Counted from the stretch's first letter, positions 1 to 7,667 are shown. The stretch: DNA of 64,000 bases from Acidimicrobiales bacterium (GCA_041394185.1 JAWKIQ010000003.1:806001-870000); one strand, 5' to 3'. The notes: generated by a model not told the origin, from the letters alone. Translations and numbers: made by a program.

Positions 1-14
1 ACAGGTCGTGGCCG

Positions 15-1139
15 TCAAGCCGAGCTGACGAGGGCGTCGATCGATCGGTGGTAGTGCTGCAAAGCAGGCTCGTTGCGACCGAACACGAACTCTTGTTGGG
101 CACCGCTGTGCGACCCGCGCTGAATACCAGCGGCGGCGGCGAAGTCTTCGCTGTCGGTGACGCTGACGAGCAGGTCGAAGTTTCTCTGCCAGTGAGAATC
201 TGAGCGCCCCGAATCCGGCGGCACATAGAGGTTGACGCTGAGGTGAGCCTCGTCTGGGGTCTTGCCCGGTCGGCTCTGGTAGAGCTGCACGTGGTCCTGT
301 TGATAGATCAGGACCGTGTTCGGCACCAGGAAATAGAGAATCGTCGCGTGGGGTATCAACGAGCGCTCGGCGTCGTCGAGACCGTCGAGGTCGCTTATCG
401 ATCGTCTGACGGCGATCATCCGCCCGTGTGACCCAAACGGATCGAACAACGCGAAGTCGTCGTGGATCATCGGAGCAAGCGTCGCCTTGTGCAGGCTCGA
501 GAGGTGGTAGGCCTCGCAGAAGGTGTCGACAGCGAGCTTCCAGTTGAGCGGCCGGGTGAAGCTGGTCGACGCGAACAGCTGGAAACGTTCGAGCCCGAAT
601 GGCGCGAGTTCGACGCCGGCGCCGTGCGAAGGGTCGGGTCCTATCGCGCCACCCGGTTCGGGGTTGACCCAGATCAGCCCGTCGGACTCGACCGAGGCCA
701 GCTTGACCAGCGACTCGACATCGCCGTCGAAATACTCGTCGCGACGGCGCGAGATTCCCGAGCCGTCGAGGTCGTACACCCAACCGTGGTAGGGGCAGCT
801 CAGCCGCTGAGCGGTGCCGCAACCATGGGCGACCTCGGCCCCGCGATGGCGACATACATTCGCCAGAGCGTGCACGTCGCCACGGCGATCGCGCGTGACC
901 ACTACAGAACGATCCCCGATGTCGACCGTGGCATAAGAACCTGGCTCGGGCACCAGACCAGACAACCCGACCAGGGCAGGTGACGAGTGCAGCACCTTCT
1001 TCTCGAGGTCGAGGCGCACCGCAGACGTGTAGTGATCGACCGGCACCCTCATGACGGCATCGGCGGTGTCGGTGCCGCGACCAGCCTTGCGATGAGCATC
1101 GATTCTGGCCAAAAGGGCCAGCTGTGTGGTCGCGTCCAT
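15..1139 (-). CDS. Rieske-type aromatic ring-hydroxylating oxygenase, alpha subunit
   Basis: Complete 374-residue protein. The Rieske [2Fe-2S] ligands are visible as C96-x-H98 (CRHRG) and C115-x2-H118 (CPYHGW). The mononuclear iron site is suggested by H212 and H217 in the stretch DTFCEAYHLSSLH, with an acidic residue near position 340. The layout is that of the alpha subunit of ring-hydroxylating or N-demethylating oxygenases, which take electrons from a separate reductase; no reductase or beta subunit is adjacent, so the substrate is unknown. Transcribed away from the MFS gene at 1217. A TACCTT hexamer (complement of 1148-1153) lies 8 nt before the ATG, so the mRNA may be leaderless. Confidence 0.88.
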   Translation of the reverse strand: MDATTQLALLARIDAHRKAGRGTDTADAVMRVPVDHYTSAVRLDLEKKVLHSSPALVGLSGLVPEPGSYATVDIGDRSVVVTRDRRGDVHALANVCRHRGAEVAHGCGTAQRLSCPYHGWVYDLDGSGISRRRDEYFDGDVESLVKLASVESDGLIWVNPEPGGAIGPDPSHGAGVELAPFGLERFQLFASTSFTRPLNWKLAVDTFCEAYHLSSLHKATLAPMIHDDFALFDPFGSHGRMIAVRRSISDLDGLDDAERSLIPHATILYFLVPNTVLIYQQDHVQLYQSRPGKTPDEAHLSVNLYVPPDSGRSDSHWQRNFDLLVSVTDSEDFAAAAGIQRGSHSGAQQEFVFGRNEPALQHYHRSIDALVSSA

Positions 1140-1204
1140 CGCAGACGAAGGTAGCCACGACTCGTCCCGCGAAAAAATCGGCCGACGGCAACGCCGAGGT
1201 CACC

Positions 1205-1210
1205 TAGCCT
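1205..1210 (+). promoter_or_regulatory. Candidate -10 element of a leaderless MFS transcript
   Basis: TAGCCT fits the actinobacterial TANNNT -10 pattern and ends 6 nt before the GTG start at 1217, so transcription would begin at the start codon. No Shine-Dalgarno sequence is present. The assignment is positional only. Confidence 0.4.
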
Positions 1211-1216
1211 CACCTG

Positions 1217-2413
1217 GTGACCGAGCCCGCCGTAGGCAACCGACTTCTGTTCAGCTTCAGTGCCCTGTCGGCTTGCCTATCGGCTGGGTATGGCGTCTTG
1301 TTCACGGTGGTCGCCGACTATCGCGACAACTATGGAATCTCCGAGAGCGCCATCGGCTGGATAATCGGCATCGGCTTCCTCGCCGGATTCGTCTCGCAGA
1401 TGACCATCGCCCCCATCGGCGACCGAGGTCATGCCCGCACCCTGGTGCTAGCCGGTGTCGCCCTCAATGCAGTGGGCCTCCTGATGATGGGATTCGGTCA
1501 AGATCTGACGACCATCCTGGCCGGACGCGTGGTATCGGGATTGGCGATCGGCGCAGCGAACCCTGCTGTCAGGCGCATCGTCGTGCTGGCCGACCCGGCG
1601 AACCTCGGCAGGAATCTGGGTCGGTTGCTATCGGCCGACGTGTTCGGCTTCGCCCTGGGCCCCGCAGTGTCGGCGGTGCTGGTCGGACCCTTCGGGCTGG
1701 CCGCTCCGTTCATCGCAATCGCCGCGGCCTCGGTGGCGGTAGTGGCACTGACGTTCGGCGCCAAGGTCGACGAGGTGGCCGAACCCACCGGCAACCGGCT
1801 CGCGCTCGACCTGCTGGCCATCAAACCCTTCGCTGGGGCAGTCGTACTGGGGGCCACGGCGTTCTTGATGATCGGAACATTCGACGCCTTGTGGGATGTC
1901 GTACACAGCGACCTCGGAACCGCTGACTGGATGGCCAACCTGGGAATCTCGCTGTTTGCCATTCCCCTCATCGTCCTCGGACCCACCGGGGGCCGGCTGG
2001 CCCAGGAGCTGGGACCTTTCCGGCTGGGCGCCGCCGGCCTGCTGTTCGCCGCCGGGTTCATGGGTTCGTACGGACTGTTGCCGTCGGGCGGTTGGATCTT
2101 CACGTTCGCGATGGTGCATGCGGTGACCGACGGCATAACCATCGCCACCAGCGGGGTCGCGGTGGCCCTGACGGTGCCGCCGGAACGGCAGGCGGGCGCC
2201 CAGGGCGTGCTGGGCGCGGCACAGGCGCTGGCCGCTGGGGCCATGGCCGCCGTGGCCGGAGGCTTGTATCAATCCGCCGGTCGGGCGGTTGTGTACCTGA
2301 CGACCGCCGCAGTGATGGTCGCGATGGTCGTCATCGGCATGGCCTTGGCCCGCTCGGTGTGGCGGGTTCACCCAAGACTGCGCACCGCCGGCCGGTCTGC
2401 ACCGCGGCCCTAG
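1217..2413 (+). CDS. Major facilitator superfamily transporter
   Basis: 398 residues, hydrophobic throughout with about twelve predicted membrane spans, matching the usual length of 12-TM MFS carriers. The loop after the second span (APIGDRGHARTLVLAG) resembles the MFS motif A region with its conserved basic and acidic residues. A transporter of the inner membrane; the substrate cannot be read from sequence. Start is GTG without a Shine-Dalgarno sequence but with TAGCCT just upstream. The stop codon TAG (2411-2413) lies inside the 9-bp direct repeat that flanks the insertion sequence, so the gene ended at exactly the point of IS insertion and is intact. Confidence 0.85.
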   Translation: MTEPAVGNRLLFSFSALSACLSAGYGVLFTVVADYRDNYGISESAIGWIIGIGFLAGFVSQMTIAPIGDRGHARTLVLAGVALNAVGLLMMGFGQDLTTILAGRVVSGLAIGAANPAVRRIVVLADPANLGRNLGRLLSADVFGFALGPAVSAVLVGPFGLAAPFIAIAAASVAVVALTFGAKVDEVAEPTGNRLALDLLAIKPFAGAVVLGATAFLMIGTFDALWDVVHSDLGTADWMANLGISLFAIPLIVLGPTGGRLAQELGPFRLGAAGLLFAAGFMGSYGLLPSGGWIFTFAMVHAVTDGITIATSGVAVALTVPPERQAGAQGVLGAAQALAAGAMAAVAGGLYQSAGRAVVYLTTAAVMVAMVVIGMALARSVWRVHPRLRTAGRSAPRP

Positions 2414-2415
2414 CC
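2407..2415. repeat. Left 9-bp target-site duplication of the IS481-type element
   Basis: GCCCTAGCC, repeated exactly at 3551-3559. It contains the TAG stop of the MFS gene. Confidence 0.75.
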
Positions 2416-2416
2416 C

Positions 2417-2442
2417 TTCCGGTCCGGGGTTCGAGGTGGCAG
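2417..2442. repeat. Left terminal inverted repeat of the IS481-type element
   Basis: Pairs with 3525-3550 in inverse orientation, 21 of 26 matches without gaps. Confidence 0.7.
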
Positions 2443-2462
2443 ATGGGCTCTGTGGTTGGTGG

Positions 2463-3455
2463 TCATGCTGCCTGGTTGGTTCGGTGGTTGTCGAGGATGT
2501 CGATGGGGCGTCGGCCGGCCATGTAGTGGCTGTGGTTGCGGCGGCGGGTGTTGTAGCGGGTGAGCCAGGTGTCGGCTTCGGCTTGGAGCTGGCGCAGTGA
2601 GGTGAATCGGCGGCGGTGGAAGGCGGGGCGCCAGCATTCTTGGAGCATGGTGCCTTGGAAGCGTTCCACGACGGCGTTGTGGTTGGGTGAGCGTGGTGGG
2701 ATCCGGACATGGCCGATCCCTACTTCGGCGAGGTGGTCCTGGAAGGCTCGGGCCACGTATTCGGGCCCGTTATCGCTCAGTACGTTCCGTAGCGGGATGC
2801 CCAATCGGCGCATGACCTTGCGGAGGTGGTCGATGAAGGCGATGGTGTGGGCTGCGGTGACCGGTCCGATGATCAATTTCACGATGGCCCACCGGGTGCA
2901 GGTGTCCACAGCGGTGAGTTGGTAGACCTTGCCGACGCCTTTGAGGTTCCCGATGTAGAAGCTGTCCACAGCAACCAGATCGCCTGGTTGGGCGGCCCAG
3001 TGGCAGAACCCGAACGGCTCAGCGGCCTGCTCGGTGACGGGTTCGGTGATCAGCCCAGCCAACGTGGCGACCGCTGCGGCTCGGGCAACACGTTGGTGGC
3101 GTTGGCCGAGTCCGTGGGCCACCAGGATCCGCTGGACGGTGGACTTGGAGATCTCATAGCCCAGCTCGTCGAGGCGGTCTGCGAGCTGGCGGCACCCGAT
3201 GGTGGGCTCGACCACCACGACCGCCAACAAGTCCGCGACCACATGGGTCGGTGTCTCATTCGGTTGTTGGGGACGGCGGCGCTGTTTGGGCATCAACGCC
3301 TCGAGCCCGTACGCGTCGGCGATCCTCTTCCACTGGTAGTAGCGGGTCCGGGAGATCCCCATCGTCCGGCACGCCTCAGAGACGTTGCCGAACTCGTCGG
3401 CGAGTTCCAACAAACGCACGCGGCGAGCGAAGATGATGTCGGTCGGGGTGGCCAT
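2463..3455 (-). CDS. IS481-family transposase (DDE integrase-type)
   Basis: 330 residues from the ATG at 3455 (MATPTDII). An N-terminal helix-turn-helix region (EFGNVSEACRTMGISRTRYY) is followed by a second HTH around IGCRQLADRLDELG and then an integrase core with acidic catalytic positions visible as VAVDSF, SDNGPEY and NAVVERFQG (D, D, E). The C-terminus HYMAGRRPIDIL resembles the integrase C-terminal segment of IS481/IS3 transposases. The frame is open for a further 78 codons upstream, but that stretch runs through the terminal repeat into the neighbouring gene and has no start signal, so the internal ATG is chosen. Confidence 0.9.
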   Translation of the reverse strand: MATPTDIIFARRVRLLELADEFGNVSEACRTMGISRTRYYQWKRIADAYGLEALMPKQRRRPQQPNETPTHVVADLLAVVVVEPTIGCRQLADRLDELGYEISKSTVQRILVAHGLGQRHQRVARAAAVATLAGLITEPVTEQAAEPFGFCHWAAQPGDLVAVDSFYIGNLKGVGKVYQLTAVDTCTRWAIVKLIIGPVTAAHTIAFIDHLRKVMRRLGIPLRNVLSDNGPEYVARAFQDHLAEVGIGHVRIPPRSPNHNAVVERFQGTMLQECWRPAFHRRRFTSLRQLQAEADTWLTRYNTRRRNHSHYMAGRRPIDILDNHRTNQAA

Positions 3456-3524
3456 GGTGATGTGACTCCTGTGTTCTCTGGAAGGAACCACAGAGTCCAT
3501 CACCAGACCCCTCGACTGAGGGAC

Positions 3525-3550
3525 CTGCAACCTCAACCCCCGGACAGCAA
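3525..3550. repeat. Right terminal inverted repeat of the IS481-type element
   Basis: Counterpart of 2417-2442; the element end next to the right target duplication. Confidence 0.7.
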
Positions 3551-3559
3551 GCCCTAGCC
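3551..3559. repeat. Right 9-bp target-site duplication of the IS481-type element
   Basis: GCCCTAGCC, identical to 2407-2415. It contains, on the minus strand, the stop codon of the enoyl-CoA hydratase gene (3554-3556). Confidence 0.75.
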
Positions 3560-4288
3560 TCGACGCATGCGCTCTTCTCGGTCTTCTGGCATCCCATAGG
3601 GCCGCACGCGCTCGTGACCCAGCGCATCGGTGCGGGTTCGCTGTTGACGGTCCGAGATCAACTGTTTGACGATGCGGTTGGTGCCCCACGAGTTGGCCGT
3701 GATCTCGCCGGCCAGTTCGGCTGTGAACCGCTCGATCTCGTCGTCGGGGACACAGAAGTCGACGAGGCCCATGGCCAACGCCTCACGCCCGTCGACACGC
3801 CGGCCGGTGAACATCAAACGTTTTGCTGCGCTGATGCCAACACGCTCGGGAAGTCGCACAGTCATTCCCCACACGGGCACCAGGCCCCACTTCCCGTGGG
3901 TATCTGCGATCTGCGCCGATTCGGCCGCCACCAAGAGGTCGCAGCCCAACGCCAGTTCGAGACCGCCCGTGAAGCAATGCCCGTGGATCATGGCGATGGT
4001 CGGCTGGGGCAGGTGCTCGAGGGCCTCGACGGTCAGCGACTCGAAATTGGCCGATGGGCCTCGCTCGCCTCGGGCGATGGCATCGAGATCGTTTCCGGCA
4101 CAAAACGATCGGCCCGCGCCCTTGAGCAACACACAACCAACCGTTCGGTCGCCTGCGATGTCCGACAGGTGGTCGCGCAACTCGACGAACGAGTCCGGCG
4201 TCAGCGCGTTGAGCTTGTCGGGCCGATTGAGGGTGAGCGTCGCCACCCCGTCCGCGTCGGCTCGAATGACCAGCTGGTTTGGCGCCAT
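3554..4288 (-). CDS. Enoyl-CoA hydratase/isomerase family protein
   Basis: 244 residues of crotonase fold. The oxyanion-hole regions are visible as GRSFCAGNDLDAI and HGHCFTGGLELALGCDL. The second catalytic segment reads HGKWGLVPVWGMTVRLPERVG, in which the Glu pair typical of true enoyl-CoA hydratases is not evident, so the reaction could be isomerisation, hydrolysis or another crotonase chemistry on an acyl-CoA. A purine-rich AGAGGA sits about 8 nt before the ATG. It faces the IS element, and its stop codon lies inside the right target duplication, so its coding sequence was not altered by the insertion. Confidence 0.85.
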   Translation of the reverse strand: MAPNQLVIRADADGVATLTLNRPDKLNALTPDSFVELRDHLSDIAGDRTVGCVLLKGAGRSFCAGNDLDAIARGERGPSANFESLTVEALEHLPQPTIAMIHGHCFTGGLELALGCDLLVAAESAQIADTHGKWGLVPVWGMTVRLPERVGISAAKRLMFTGRRVDGREALAMGLVDFCVPDDEIERFTAELAGEITANSWGTNRIVKQLISDRQQRTRTDALGHERVRPYGMPEDREERMRRG

Positions 4289-4404
4289 TGTGCGTCCTCT
4301 TCCGCTCTAGCAATGCGACGCCAGCCTCGCCGATCGAGGGCGCCGGCGCCAAGTGGCGGCTCGGGGACCCGCTAGATTCGCCGTCAGTTCAAGAGAGGTA
4401 TGTG

Positions 4405-5451
4405 GTGACAGAGTTCGTGCGCCCGGTAGAGCTGATGACACCAGACAAGATCGTCCTCACCGGCTTCATGGGCACGGGCAAATCCACGGTGGGACGCCTG
4501 GTCGCCGAACGACTGGGATACGAATTCGTCGATACCGACCAGATGATCGAAGCCCTCCACGGGCCCATCACCGACATCTTCGAGCAGCGCGGCGAAGCCA
4601 CATTTCGCAAGATCGAGCAACAGGTTGCATCCGAACTGGCCAAGCGATCGCGGCTGGTGGTGGCCACCGGAGGTCGCCTGATGCTCGACCCGCTGAACGT
4701 TGCGGCCTTGGCTCCGACATCGCGGATCTATTGCCTGAGCGCTTCGCCAGACGCCATCGCGGCCAGGGTCGCAGCCGACGGCTCCACCAGGCCACTTCTC
4801 TCGGGGACCGATTACGAAGCCCGCATCGCTCAACTGCTGACCGAAAGGGGCCCTCACTATCGGCGCTTCATCCAGATCGAAACGACCGGCCGGTCGGTCG
4901 AGCAGGTTTGCCAGTCGATCGTGGAGCTGGCCGCCGGGCCTTCGGCCGACCGTCTGATGATCAGGCCCGCAGGTCCCGCTGATGCCGAGGTGATTCACCA
5001 GTTCATCGTGGGCCTGGCCGTGTACGAACGCGAACCAGACGCCGTCGAAGCCACACCGGCGAGCCTGAGGACACAACTCGAGTCGCCCAGACCTCCATTC
5101 GAGTGCCTCATCGCCGAGTTCGGCACCGAGGCCCGCTCGACGCCCATCGGGTTTGCGCTGTTCTACCCGAGCTACTCGACCTGGAAGGGCAGGCCCGGGA
5201 TATACCTCGAGGACCTGTTCGTCCTGCCCGAACATCGAGGCACCGGCGCAGGCAAGGCCTTGCTGTCGGCATTGGCCGAGATCACCGTCGAGCGCGACTA
5301 CGGCCGACTCGAGTGGCAGGTGCTCGACTGGAACGAGCCATCGATCCGCTTCTACGAAGCTCTGGGCGCCGAGGTGATGCGCGAGTGGCTGCCATGCCGT
5401 GTTTCTGGGGGCCAGCTTCGTTCGCTGGCCGGGTACGACGAAAAAATCTGA
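4405..5451 (+). CDS. Shikimate kinase-like domain fused to a GNAT acetyltransferase
   Basis: 348 residues from the GTG at 4405, chosen because AGAGAGG lies just upstream. Residues 15-180 are a shikimate-kinase fold: Walker A GFMGTGKST (20-28), the DTDQ acidic pair (43-46), FRKIE with the shikimate-binding Arg (68), and TRPLL with the lid Arg (129). The usual GGG shikimate motif is ATGGR, its third Gly replaced by Arg91. Residues 184-348 are a GNAT domain of the diamine-acetyltransferase type with the acetyl-CoA loop LPEHRGTGAGKALL and the C-terminal NEPSIRFYEALGAE. The reading frame is continuous, so this is a genuine fusion. No aro genes are nearby; whether it phosphorylates shikimate or another small molecule is open. 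Confidence 0.8.
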   Translation: MTEFVRPVELMTPDKIVLTGFMGTGKSTVGRLVAERLGYEFVDTDQMIEALHGPITDIFEQRGEATFRKIEQQVASELAKRSRLVVATGGRLMLDPLNVAALAPTSRIYCLSASPDAIAARVAADGSTRPLLSGTDYEARIAQLLTERGPHYRRFIQIETTGRSVEQVCQSIVELAAGPSADRLMIRPAGPADAEVIHQFIVGLAVYEREPDAVEATPASLRTQLESPRPPFECLIAEFGTEARSTPIGFALFYPSYSTWKGRPGIYLEDLFVLPEHRGTGAGKALLSALAEITVERDYGRLEWQVLDWNEPSIRFYEALGAEVMREWLPCRVSGGQLRSLAGYDEKI

Positions 5452-5538
5452 GAAATCGGGTATCGCTGGGCATCGTCGGATCGTCTATTGGACATCGAGT
5501 CGTCGACACCCCGTCGAGGACGATCGAGGAGGATTGAG

Positions 5539-5748
5539 ATGAAGGTCAATGAAGGCAGCGCAGATCGCATCGCTCGGGTGGTACTGGGAATCGTCCTGGC
5601 GATAGTCGGCTTCGCCGTTATCGGCGGCACGGGCGGAACGATCCTCGGAATCGTGGGCCTCGTTCCGTTGGCCACGGGTCTCGTAGGTTTCTGCCCGCTG
5701 TACACGATGCTGGGAATCAACACCGCCAAGGGCTCTTCCCAGTCCTGA
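5539..5748 (+). CDS. Small DUF2892 (YgaP-like) membrane protein
   Basis: 69 residues starting at the ATG at 5539, which follows a strong GAGGAGG ribosome site by about 6 nt; the frame is open farther upstream but lacks a signal there. It opens with NEGSADRIARVVLG, typical of the DUF2892/YgaP membrane domain, then two hydrophobic spans separated by a glycine turn and a FCPLYTMLGIN segment with a conserved Cys. The family is often attached to rhodanese or thioredoxin-type proteins. The stop codon overlaps the start of the thioredoxin gene (TGATG), implying translational coupling and a shared redox role. Confidence 0.78.
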   Translation: MKVNEGSADRIARVVLGIVLAIVGFAVIGGTGGTILGIVGLVPLATGLVGFCPLYTMLGINTAKGSSQS

Positions 5749-6227
5749 TGTCTACGTCGAGCGAACCGTCTGGCCAGCTCGACGACGGCCCTGTGGTCGT
5801 GTCGGCCTGGGCGCCGTGGTGCAACAACTGCAAGGCCATCGAACCCCTTGTGGCCGAGGTAGAACGTGACCACGCGGCCAGGCTGGTTCGGGTGCGCGTA
5901 GACGAATCGCCCGACCTGGTCGACCGATTCGGGCTGAAGTCGGTGCCGGTGCTGATCGCGCTGAACGACGGCCAAGAGACGGGTCGGCTGGTGGGGGTTC
6001 ACACCACAAGCGCCATAGCGAGCCTCTTCGAGGCGGCAGCCGACCCCGCAAGCAAGGTCGACACTTCGCCGCCCGGGTCACTCACCGCCATTCGCGGCGC
6101 GGCAGGCGCCGCGCTGCTGGGCGCCGGAATCATCATGTCGACCGTGCCGCTGGTGGCCATCGGCGGCGCACTGTGTCTATGGGCACTGTCGGGCTTTGCC
6201 AGAGGCTGGCTGGGTTCTCGCCGGTGA
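5748..6227 (+). CDS. Thioredoxin-fold protein with C-terminal membrane anchor
   Basis: 159 residues. An N-terminal thioredoxin domain (about 1-105) carries the redox motif WAPWCNNCK (C25, C28), a CNNC variant of the usual CGPC, and the cis-proline region KSVPVLI. Residues 113-150 hold two closely spaced hydrophobic segments, so the domain is membrane-tethered. With no signal peptide the thioredoxin domain is probably cytoplasmic. It overlaps DUF2892 upstream (TGATG) and the sigma factor gene downstream (GTGA). The context suggests a thiol-redox unit that could reduce the Cys/His cluster of the neighbouring anti-sigma domain. Confidence 0.8.
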   Translation: MSTSSEPSGQLDDGPVVVSAWAPWCNNCKAIEPLVAEVERDHAARLVRVRVDESPDLVDRFGLKSVPVLIALNDGQETGRLVGVHTTSAIASLFEAAADPASKVDTSPPGSLTAIRGAAGAALLGAGIIMSTVPLVAIGGALCLWALSGFARGWLGSRR

Positions 6228-6994
6228 CTTTCGAAGCGCCAGAGCTGAGCGAGCATCTCGAGCCGTTGTACAGATATGCCCTCGGGGTGACGCGCGACCC
6301 CGATCTGGCCGCCGATGTCGTCCAAGACACCATCGTCAGAGCTCTCGAACGCCGGGCGCAGTATCGCTCGGACGCCCCCTTGGGCCATTGGCTGATGCGC
6401 ATAGCCCACAACCTCATCATCGACAAGGGACGCAGGGCCGGCCGCGAGGTGCCCGCCGACGAGCTGTCGATCGAGTCGATCGAGCGGTCGTGGTCAGACG
6501 ATGCGTACACGGTCGATGCGGCCGAAGTGGTCGAACGAGCCGCCACCAGAGCCGAGTTGCTGGACGCTTTGGTCCGGTTGCCGTTCATCTATCGCTCGGC
6601 CGTGGTACTTCACGACATCGAGGGGCTGCGCGTGGCCGACATAGCCGAGATCCAAGACGTGTCGCTACCAGCAGCAAAACAGAGGCTCAGACGCGGGCGT
6701 ATGGCCATGGTGAGTGCTCTGGCCGCAGGCGCCGACCGCGACGCCGCCACCCGAGGAGTGCCCATGAACTGCTGGGACGCCAGAACCCACGTCAGCGACT
6801 ACATGAACGGTGACCTCGACGCTGTCACCGCTGATCTGATCGAGTCGCACCTGAGGGTGTGCCCCACGTGTCCGCCCCTTTATGCGGCCTTGGTGGGCTT
6901 GCAGTCCGCCGTCGGCAAGCTCCGCGACCCCGACACCGTCATCGACCCTCAGACCGAAGAACGGATACGCACCCGGCTCCACGGCAAGGCCTGA
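6224..6994 (+). CDS. ECF-type sigma factor fused to a zinc-binding anti-sigma domain
   Basis: 256 residues from the GTG at 6224, which overlaps the thioredoxin stop as GTGA. Residues 8-75 are sigma region 2 (LYRYALGVTRDPDLAADVVQD, then a W-R-IAHNLIID block) and 108-165 are region 4 with its helix-turn-helix (VADIAEIQDVSLPAAKQRL). From M181 a separate zinc-anti-sigma module begins (MNCWDARTHVSDYMNGDL) with C183, H189 and the Hx3Cx2C motif H209-C213-C216. These normally occur as two proteins. An internal GAGGAG-ATG site (6753-6766) is in frame, so the anti-sigma part may also be made separately. A redox sensor reduced by the adjacent thioredoxin is plausible inference, by analogy with SigR-RsrA. 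Confidence 0.8.
   Translation: MTFEAPELSEHLEPLYRYALGVTRDPDLAADVVQDTIVRALERRAQYRSDAPLGHWLMRIAHNLIIDKGRRAGREVPADELSIESIERSWSDDAYTVDAAEVVERAATRAELLDALVRLPFIYRSAVVLHDIEGLRVADIAEIQDVSLPAAKQRLRRGRMAMVSALAAGADRDAATRGVPMNCWDARTHVSDYMNGDLDAVTADLIESHLRVCPTCPPLYAALVGLQSAVGKLRDPDTVIDPQTEERIRTRLHGKA
6753..6766 (+). promoter_or_regulatory. Internal ribosome binding site in the sigma/anti-sigma fusion
   Basis: GAGGAG (6753-6758), five spacer bases, then an in-frame ATG (6764). It falls precisely at the junction where the zinc-anti-sigma domain begins, so free anti-sigma factor could be translated in addition to the fusion. Confidence 0.45.
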
Positions 6995-7003
6995 CCCTTG
7001 GCC

Positions 7004-7009
7004 TAGGCT
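7004..7009 (+). promoter_or_regulatory. Candidate -10 element of the CBS-protein gene
   Basis: TAGGCT ends 8 nt before the ATG at 7018; no ribosome site is seen. Suggests a leaderless mRNA. Confidence 0.35.
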
Positions 7010-7017
7010 CGCTGCCG

Positions 7018-7425
7018 ATGACAGCAGTGACCAAGATCATGACCGTCGACCCGACCACGATCGAGCGCTCCGACCCGCTCTCCGATGCCATCCGAGCGCT
7101 CGAGTCGGCCCCGTATCACCACCTCGTCGTCACCGAGAACGACAAGCCCATCGGGATGCTGTCGACCACCGACATCGTCCGGTTGTTGCACGAGCTCGAC
7201 ATCGAATTCGATGGGCCGCTGCGCAACTCGATCGACGACTTCTACTCGATCGACGATGCCATGACCTCGAAGCTGCGATCGATCCCCTCGACGGCAACGG
7301 TCAAGGACGCTGCTGAAGTGTTGGCCCAGGGAGGTTTCCACTCCGTGGTTGTCCTCGATGGGGACGAGCTGGCAGGAATCGTCACCACAACCGATCTGGC
7401 GCGCTTCATCGTCTCCAGTTCCTAG
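7018..7425 (+). CDS. Tandem CBS-domain protein
   Basis: 135 residues with two CBS motifs: the first about 3-60 (VTKIMTVDPTTIERSDPLSD, HHLVVTENDKPIGMLSTTDI), the second about 78-132 (DDAMTSKLRSIPSTATVKDA, SVVVLDGDELAGIVTTTDL). A stand-alone CBS pair commonly binds adenine nucleotides and regulates a partner, here unknown. It begins 23 nt after the sigma factor gene but has its own candidate promoter and no ribosome site. Confidence 0.85.
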   Translation: MTAVTKIMTVDPTTIERSDPLSDAIRALESAPYHHLVVTENDKPIGMLSTTDIVRLLHELDIEFDGPLRNSIDDFYSIDDAMTSKLRSIPSTATVKDAAEVLAQGGFHSVVVLDGDELAGIVTTTDLARFIVSSS

Positions 7426-7501
7426 CCCCGGCGACCCGCGGCTCGGGCCCGACCCCGATCCGCTGTGAGCGTCCCCTATGGTCGCGGCCCCTCCCCCCCT
7501 A

Positions 7502-7515
7502 ATCCCCTAGGGGAT
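7502..7515. promoter_or_regulatory. 14-bp perfect palindrome upstream of the iniB-like gene
   Basis: ATCCCCTAGGGGAT reads identically on both strands and sits in the 242-bp gap between the CBS gene and the iniB-like gene. It has no T-tract after it, so an operator is as likely as a terminator for the CBS gene. Confidence 0.4.
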
Positions 7516-7593
7516 CGCGCAGTGGCATCTGGGGTGCTCGAACGTGGATCGTCCCCGATGTACGGCTCCTCACTTCTTCATACGTTTATGTCA

Positions 7594-7615
7594 CACACCA
7601 CGAAGTGTTGGTGTG
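7594..7615. promoter_or_regulatory. Inverted repeat, candidate operator of the iniBAC-like operon
   Basis: Perfect 7-bp arms CACACCA and TGGTGTG separated by 8 bp, centred about 64 bp before the iniB-like ATG in an otherwise featureless upstream region. Position and symmetry suit a dimeric regulator, possibly the LuxR-type protein encoded at the other end of the cluster; no binding data. Confidence 0.45.
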
Positions 7616-7667
7616 AACAACAAACGACACGGCGAACAGGGCCGGGAAAGAAGAAAGAGGAAGGAAA

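Larger units (their letters stand above)
2416..3550 (-). mobile_element. IS481-family insertion sequence, about 1,135 bp, apparently intact
   Basis: The element carries one transposase gene (2463-3455, minus strand). Its ends form an ungapped imperfect inverted repeat: 2417-2442 against the complement of 3525-3550, 21 of 26 positions matching, with core GTCCGGGG. It is flanked by an exact 9-bp direct repeat (2407-2415 and 3551-3559). Size, single reading frame and duplication length suit the IS481 family. Intact ends, an open transposase frame and perfect flanking repeats suggest a fairly recent, possibly still active insertion. Confidence 0.8.

Noticed and set aside
3456..3689. 78-codon upstream extension of the transposase
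   Set aside because: It crosses the IS terminal repeat and target duplication into the neighbouring gene; the ATG at 3455 fits IS481 transposases.
7502..7515. Palindrome considered as a plain Rho-independent terminator of the CBS gene
   Set aside because: Stem without a T-tract and too short a loop for a hairpin; kept as a regulatory candidate instead.
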